Positions 61,499 through 64,000 of a stretch of DNA of 64,000 nucleotides are shown here, one piece after another (the stretch's first letter is position 1; each line of letters begins with the position of its first letter). The position numbers were made by a program, and so were the translations under genes. Location of the stretch: NCBI RefSeq assembly GCF_014266025.1, contig NZ_JACMYC010000007.1, positions 62,001 to 126,000 of the forward strand, written 5' to 3'. Source of the DNA: Nocardioides deserti (GTDB taxonomy: Bacteria > Actinomycetota > Actinomycetes > Propionibacteriales > Nocardioidaceae). The notes under the pieces were generated by a model. It was not told where the DNA came from. It saw only the letters and a program-made list of their open reading frames with translations, and ran no database searches.

Positions 61499-63511
61499 AT
61501 GGCAAAGACAAACAACCCGGAAGTCGGGTTGAAGAAAGCCCTGCAATACGCGGAGCGTGGCTGGCATGTCTTCCCAATGCACTTCAACAAGCAGGCCGGC
61601 GACGTTGTGAAGATGCCGCTGACGAAGTGGGCGAAAGGTGACGACAGTCAGCGCGCGACCACGGACCCAGCCGTCATCCGTCGGTGGTGGAGACGCTGGC
61701 CTCACGCGGGCGTCGGCATCGCCTGCGGGCCGAGTGAGTTGCTGGTCATCGACGTGGACGGCGACTACGGCGCTGCTTCCCTGGCCCGCCTTGAGGAGAC
61801 TCTCGGGCCTCTGCCGACTACGCGCACGGTGCTCACGAGTCGCGGTCGACACCTGTACTTCAAGACGTCCGAGGACCTGCCGACTTCGGCTGGGTCACTC
61901 GGCGAAGGCGTCGACACCCGGGGCGTCGGAGGCTATGTCGTTGCTCCGCCTTCCTTGAACCAGTACACCGGCGTCAAGTACCGCTGGGCGGACAAGAACG
62001 CAGGGTTGGCCCCACTGCCCGACCCGTGGGCTTCTGCGCTCCTAGCGGCCAAGGGGCGCGGCGCTGGCACGGGGCTAGGGTCGGTCACCCGGCGCATCAG
62101 CACTACGCCCGGCGCCTACGCCCTCGCGGTTCTCGAGGACGAGCTAGACAACGTCCGTCAGGCGCATCCCGGCGAGCGGAACGACGCTCTCAACTCGGCG
62201 GCGTACTACCTCGGCCGATTCGTCGGAGGCGGCTACCTCACGGTCGATGAGGTCACGGACGCACTCGTGCGCGTTGCCGAGATGAAGGGTCTTGCGGCGG
62301 GCGAGGCCGGAGCGACTGTCGCCAGCGGGCTGGATGCGGGCAGCCAAGAGGCTCTCATCCTCCTGCAGGAGTCGAGCGCCACCGCTATGGAACGAGACAT
62401 CGAGGACGCGGTCCGCAAATTGCGCATCCGAGACGCGGCCGCGCGTGCCTTCCAGGCTGAGAAGATCGCTGAGAGGCACGCCCGTTCCCGCAACGCCCGC
62501 AAGATGAGCGGTAGCGAGTTCTTCCTGGACCTCCCAGCCGAGACGCCGACGCTGTGGGGCGACGGCAAGCGCATCCTCTGGATTGACGGCGAGCCGCTGT
62601 TGATCTGCGGTGACGACGGCACCGGCAAGTCCACGATCGACCATCAGTTAATGGCCGCCCGCCTCGGCTTCCGAGACGAGCTGCTGGGCTACTCGGTCAC
62701 GCCCGCCGAAGGCATCGTGCTCTACCTCGCGATGGACCGCCCCGAGCAGGCTCGTCGTGCAGGCAACCGGCTCTATCCGGACTCGGTTGATATCGACTTC
62801 CGCAGCAACCTCGCGGCAAACCTCGCGGTCTGGCGTGGCCCCTTGCCCGTTGACGTGCTGGCTGGGCCGGAGGTGCTGGCCGACTGGATTCACTCCGAGT
62901 TCGGCCCGGTCGCGGAGGTTCACGCGGACAGCCTCAAGGACGTCGCGTCGAAGCTCAGCGACGACGCCGTTGGTAGCGGCATCAACAGCGCCATTCAGGA
63001 GGTCGTGAGTCGAGGCATTAACTGGGTTGGCCTCCACCACCAGCGGAAGGCGAGCGGCGAGAACCGCAGGCCGGACTCCCTCAGCGACGTCTACGGCAGC
63101 CGTTGGCTCACGGCGGGCCAAGGGAGCGTGCTGATGCTCGTCAAGGCCGGCGAGTTCGACAAGGACCAGGTCGAGATGCGGCAGCTCAAGGAGCCGTCAG
63201 ACCGGGTGCCCGCCTTGCTGCTGGAACACGACCGCAGCCGTGGCCGCACTCGGGTCGTAGAGGCCAGTCAGGACCCTGAGCAGATTCTCCGAGCAGCGGG
63301 AGAGGCAGGCGCGACCGCGCTCGACGTCGCAGCCGCGATGTACGCGAAGGACAAGAGCGAGGTCACGGGTGCTGAGAAGAAGAAGGCTGACCGGCTGCTG
63401 GCTCGGCTGGTCAAGAGTGAGGAGGCAGTCAAGCGCGCGGGTCGGAAGGGCGGCGAGGGCGGCACAGAGCCCACCCGATTCTTCCCGGTCGAGGACGAGG
63501 GCGCGCCGTGA
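61499..63511 (+). CDS. Bifunctional primase-polymerase / helicase-type replication protein
   Basis: A 670-residue protein. The N-terminal archaeo-eukaryotic primase (PrimPol) domain, about residues 8-180, has WHVFPMH, D85-V-D87 in VIDVDGDYG, RGRHLYFKT (His118) and GVDTRGVGGYVVAPPS. The C-terminal RepA-like RecA ATPase has Walker A GDDGTGKST at 371-379, the Walker-B-like AEVHADSLKD and WVGLHHQRK. It should prime and unwind element DNA. AAGGAAG precedes the ATG. Its GTG overlap with the next gene suggests coupling. A/T-rich leader and hairpins lie upstream, iterons downstream. Confidence 0.88.
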   Translation: MAKTNNPEVGLKKALQYAERGWHVFPMHFNKQAGDVVKMPLTKWAKGDDSQRATTDPAVIRRWWRRWPHAGVGIACGPSELLVIDVDGDYGAASLARLEETLGPLPTTRTVLTSRGRHLYFKTSEDLPTSAGSLGEGVDTRGVGGYVVAPPSLNQYTGVKYRWADKNAGLAPLPDPWASALLAAKGRGAGTGLGSVTRRISTTPGAYALAVLEDELDNVRQAHPGERNDALNSAAYYLGRFVGGGYLTVDEVTDALVRVAEMKGLAAGEAGATVASGLDAGSQEALILLQESSATAMERDIEDAVRKLRIRDAAARAFQAEKIAERHARSRNARKMSGSEFFLDLPAETPTLWGDGKRILWIDGEPLLICGDDGTGKSTIDHQLMAARLGFRDELLGYSVTPAEGIVLYLAMDRPEQARRAGNRLYPDSVDIDFRSNLAANLAVWRGPLPVDVLAGPEVLADWIHSEFGPVAEVHADSLKDVASKLSDDAVGSGINSAIQEVVSRGINWVGLHHQRKASGENRRPDSLSDVYGSRWLTAGQGSVLMLVKAGEFDKDQVEMRQLKEPSDRVPALLLEHDRSRGRTRVVEASQDPEQILRAAGEAGATALDVAAAMYAKDKSEVTGAEKKKADRLLARLVKSEEAVKRAGRKGGEGGTEPTRFFPVEDEGAP

Positions 63512-63729
63512 ATAGCAACAGACAGGGCAACAGACACGCGTCCTTTGGCCGGGGCAACAGACAAGCACCGGACAGCAACGGACACATTCAGCGTTTCCCC
63601 AGGCCAGGGCAACAGACAGGGCAACAGACACGGTGTCCGGTGCCAAGCAACGGACAAACCTGCGCCCCCCTAATGGGGCGCGGTGTCCGTTGGTGCCGGG
63701 TGGGCGACCGACAGAAAGGAATGTCATGA
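63508..63729 (+). CDS. Possible 73-residue Gln/Asn/Gly/Arg-rich protein encoded through the iteron array
   Basis: The frame starts at GTG 63508 inside the replication-gene stop and ends exactly over the next start (ATGA at 63726). The translation MNSNRQGNRHASFGRGNRQA... repeats GNRQ- and NGQ-type units because the DNA is repetitive. Coupling at both ends argues for translation; composition argues for a noncoding origin that happens to be open. Both could be true. Confidence 0.4.
   Translation: MNSNRQGNRHASFGRGNRQAPDSNGHIQRFPRPGQQTGQQTRCPVPSNGQTCAPLMGRGVRWCRVGDRQKGMS
63515..63692. repeat. Iteron-like array with terminal hairpin (candidate replication origin)
   Basis: GCAACAGACA occurs at 63515, 63527, 63554, 63609 and 63621; GCAACGGACA at 63575 and 63647; and the variant GCACCGGACA at 63565. 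The array ends in a dyad in which CAACGGACA (63648) pairs with TGTCCGTTG (63684) around an inner stem GCGCCCC/GGGGCGC. Direct repeats plus a hairpin directly after a replication gene is the classic layout of an iteron origin. Confidence 0.6.
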
Positions 63730-63977
63730 AGGAAGACAAGGTGCTGGCGTGGCTGCGCCGTCACGACTCGACGCCGCTGTTGTTCAGCGACGTCAGCCGA
63801 GCACTCATCACGAACAACAAGAAGCAGCGGGCGAGGTCGCATGAGGCGAGGAGCGAGCTGCGCTCCATCTTGGCCGACCTGGAGATGGACGGCGTCGTGT
63901 CGCTGACCGAGAGGGAAGGCCGGGAAGGGCGCGGTCTCTCTATCGCCATGCTCGGCAGGGATGGTGGCGCGCCGTGA
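63726..63977 (+). CDS. Small winged-helix-like element protein, 83 residues
   Basis: MKEDKVLAWLRRHDSTPLLF... with SHEARSELRSILADLEMDGVVSLTEREGREGRGLSIAML reads as helices followed by a beta-hairpin wing. AAAGGAATGTC precedes the ATG. It overlaps the next start (GTGA). A regulatory role is plausible but unproven. Confidence 0.6.
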   Translation: MKEDKVLAWLRRHDSTPLLFSDVSRALITNNKKQRARSHEARSELRSILADLEMDGVVSLTEREGREGRGLSIAMLGRDGGAP

Positions 63978-64000
63978 CCGAGAAGCGAGTCCGCAACCCC
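63974..64000 (+). CDS. Start of a further element gene, cut by the window end
   Basis: A GTG at 63974 overlaps the preceding stop and opens VTEKRVRNP before the window ends. A basic N-terminus in this position would suit an integrase, but nine residues cannot show it. Confidence 0.4.

Noticed and set aside
63515-63656. Repeat array read as a CRISPR
   Set aside because: Units are 10 bases with irregular 2-25 base gaps and no spacer-sized unique segments; no cas gene is near.

Overview
The window is a high-GC actinobacterial chromosome segment, most likely from Nocardioides or a close relative in the Nocardioidaceae. This rests on very GC-rich codon use with frequent GTG starts, an RpfB-type resuscitation factor, an actinobacterial glutamate ABC transporter, F420/PPOX-type flavoproteins, and two conserved actinobacterial gene orders. 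Everything below was read by eye from the sequence; no database search was run.

Layout. 0-2.7 kb: the C-terminal end of a phosphatase/phosphodiesterase and a DinG-like helicase. 2.8-12.2 kb: a ROK repressor divergent from a sugar ABC transporter (ATPase, two permeases, lipoprotein) and three catabolic enzymes (two TIM-barrel isomerase/epimerases and a Gfo/Idh/MocA dehydrogenase). 12.3-30.4 kb: a backbone on the minus strand (hflX, dapF, miaA, miaB) interrupted by accessory genes: SGNH hydrolase, kinase, catalase, HVA1-type stress protein, beta-lactamase-like hydrolase, SDR, PPOX protein, gamma-glutamyltransferase, DHFR-like and AraC-type genes, and a run of small acidic proteins around a Nudix hydrolase. 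30.5-33.8 kb: gluABCD-type amino-acid uptake. 33.8-36.6 kb: DUF4442, a cysteine-free CsoR-like protein, a VOC protein, a Tam-type methyltransferase and a MarR regulator with an operator. 36.6-44.4 kb: ABC-F, ispE, rsmA, rpfB, tatD, alpha/beta hydrolase and rsmI. 44.5-50.5 kb: a half-length TspO-like protein, PPOX protein, YbdK-type ligase, a frameshifted lipoprotein, an SNF2 helicase and a ChaB-like protein. 50.5-53.8 kb: a two-component system whose kinase is fused to a large membrane domain. 53.9-58.5 kb: a BMP-type (nucleoside-like) ABC importer.

From 58.84 kb to the window end lies the left part of an integrated genetic element. Its left edge is the 3' part of a tRNA-Ala(CGC) gene that still has its terminator on the chromosome side but has lost its 5' half. 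Inside are arm-type repeats, an excisionase-like HTH protein, several small coupled proteins, a hairpin-rich noncoding region, a primase-polymerase/helicase replication protein, and then an iteron-like array of about eight GCAACRGACA repeats ending in a large hairpin. The right end, and probably the integrase, lies outside the window.

Three kinds of intergenic palindrome recur or stand out: a 74-base element with two copies (12.26 and 34.35 kb), a related palindrome at 23.57 kb, and a second family sharing a 31-base core (0.58 and 41.78 kb). Several stress-type genes also share a GNNT-N15/16-GGGTAC promoter-like motif resembling the Streptomyces SigB consensus.
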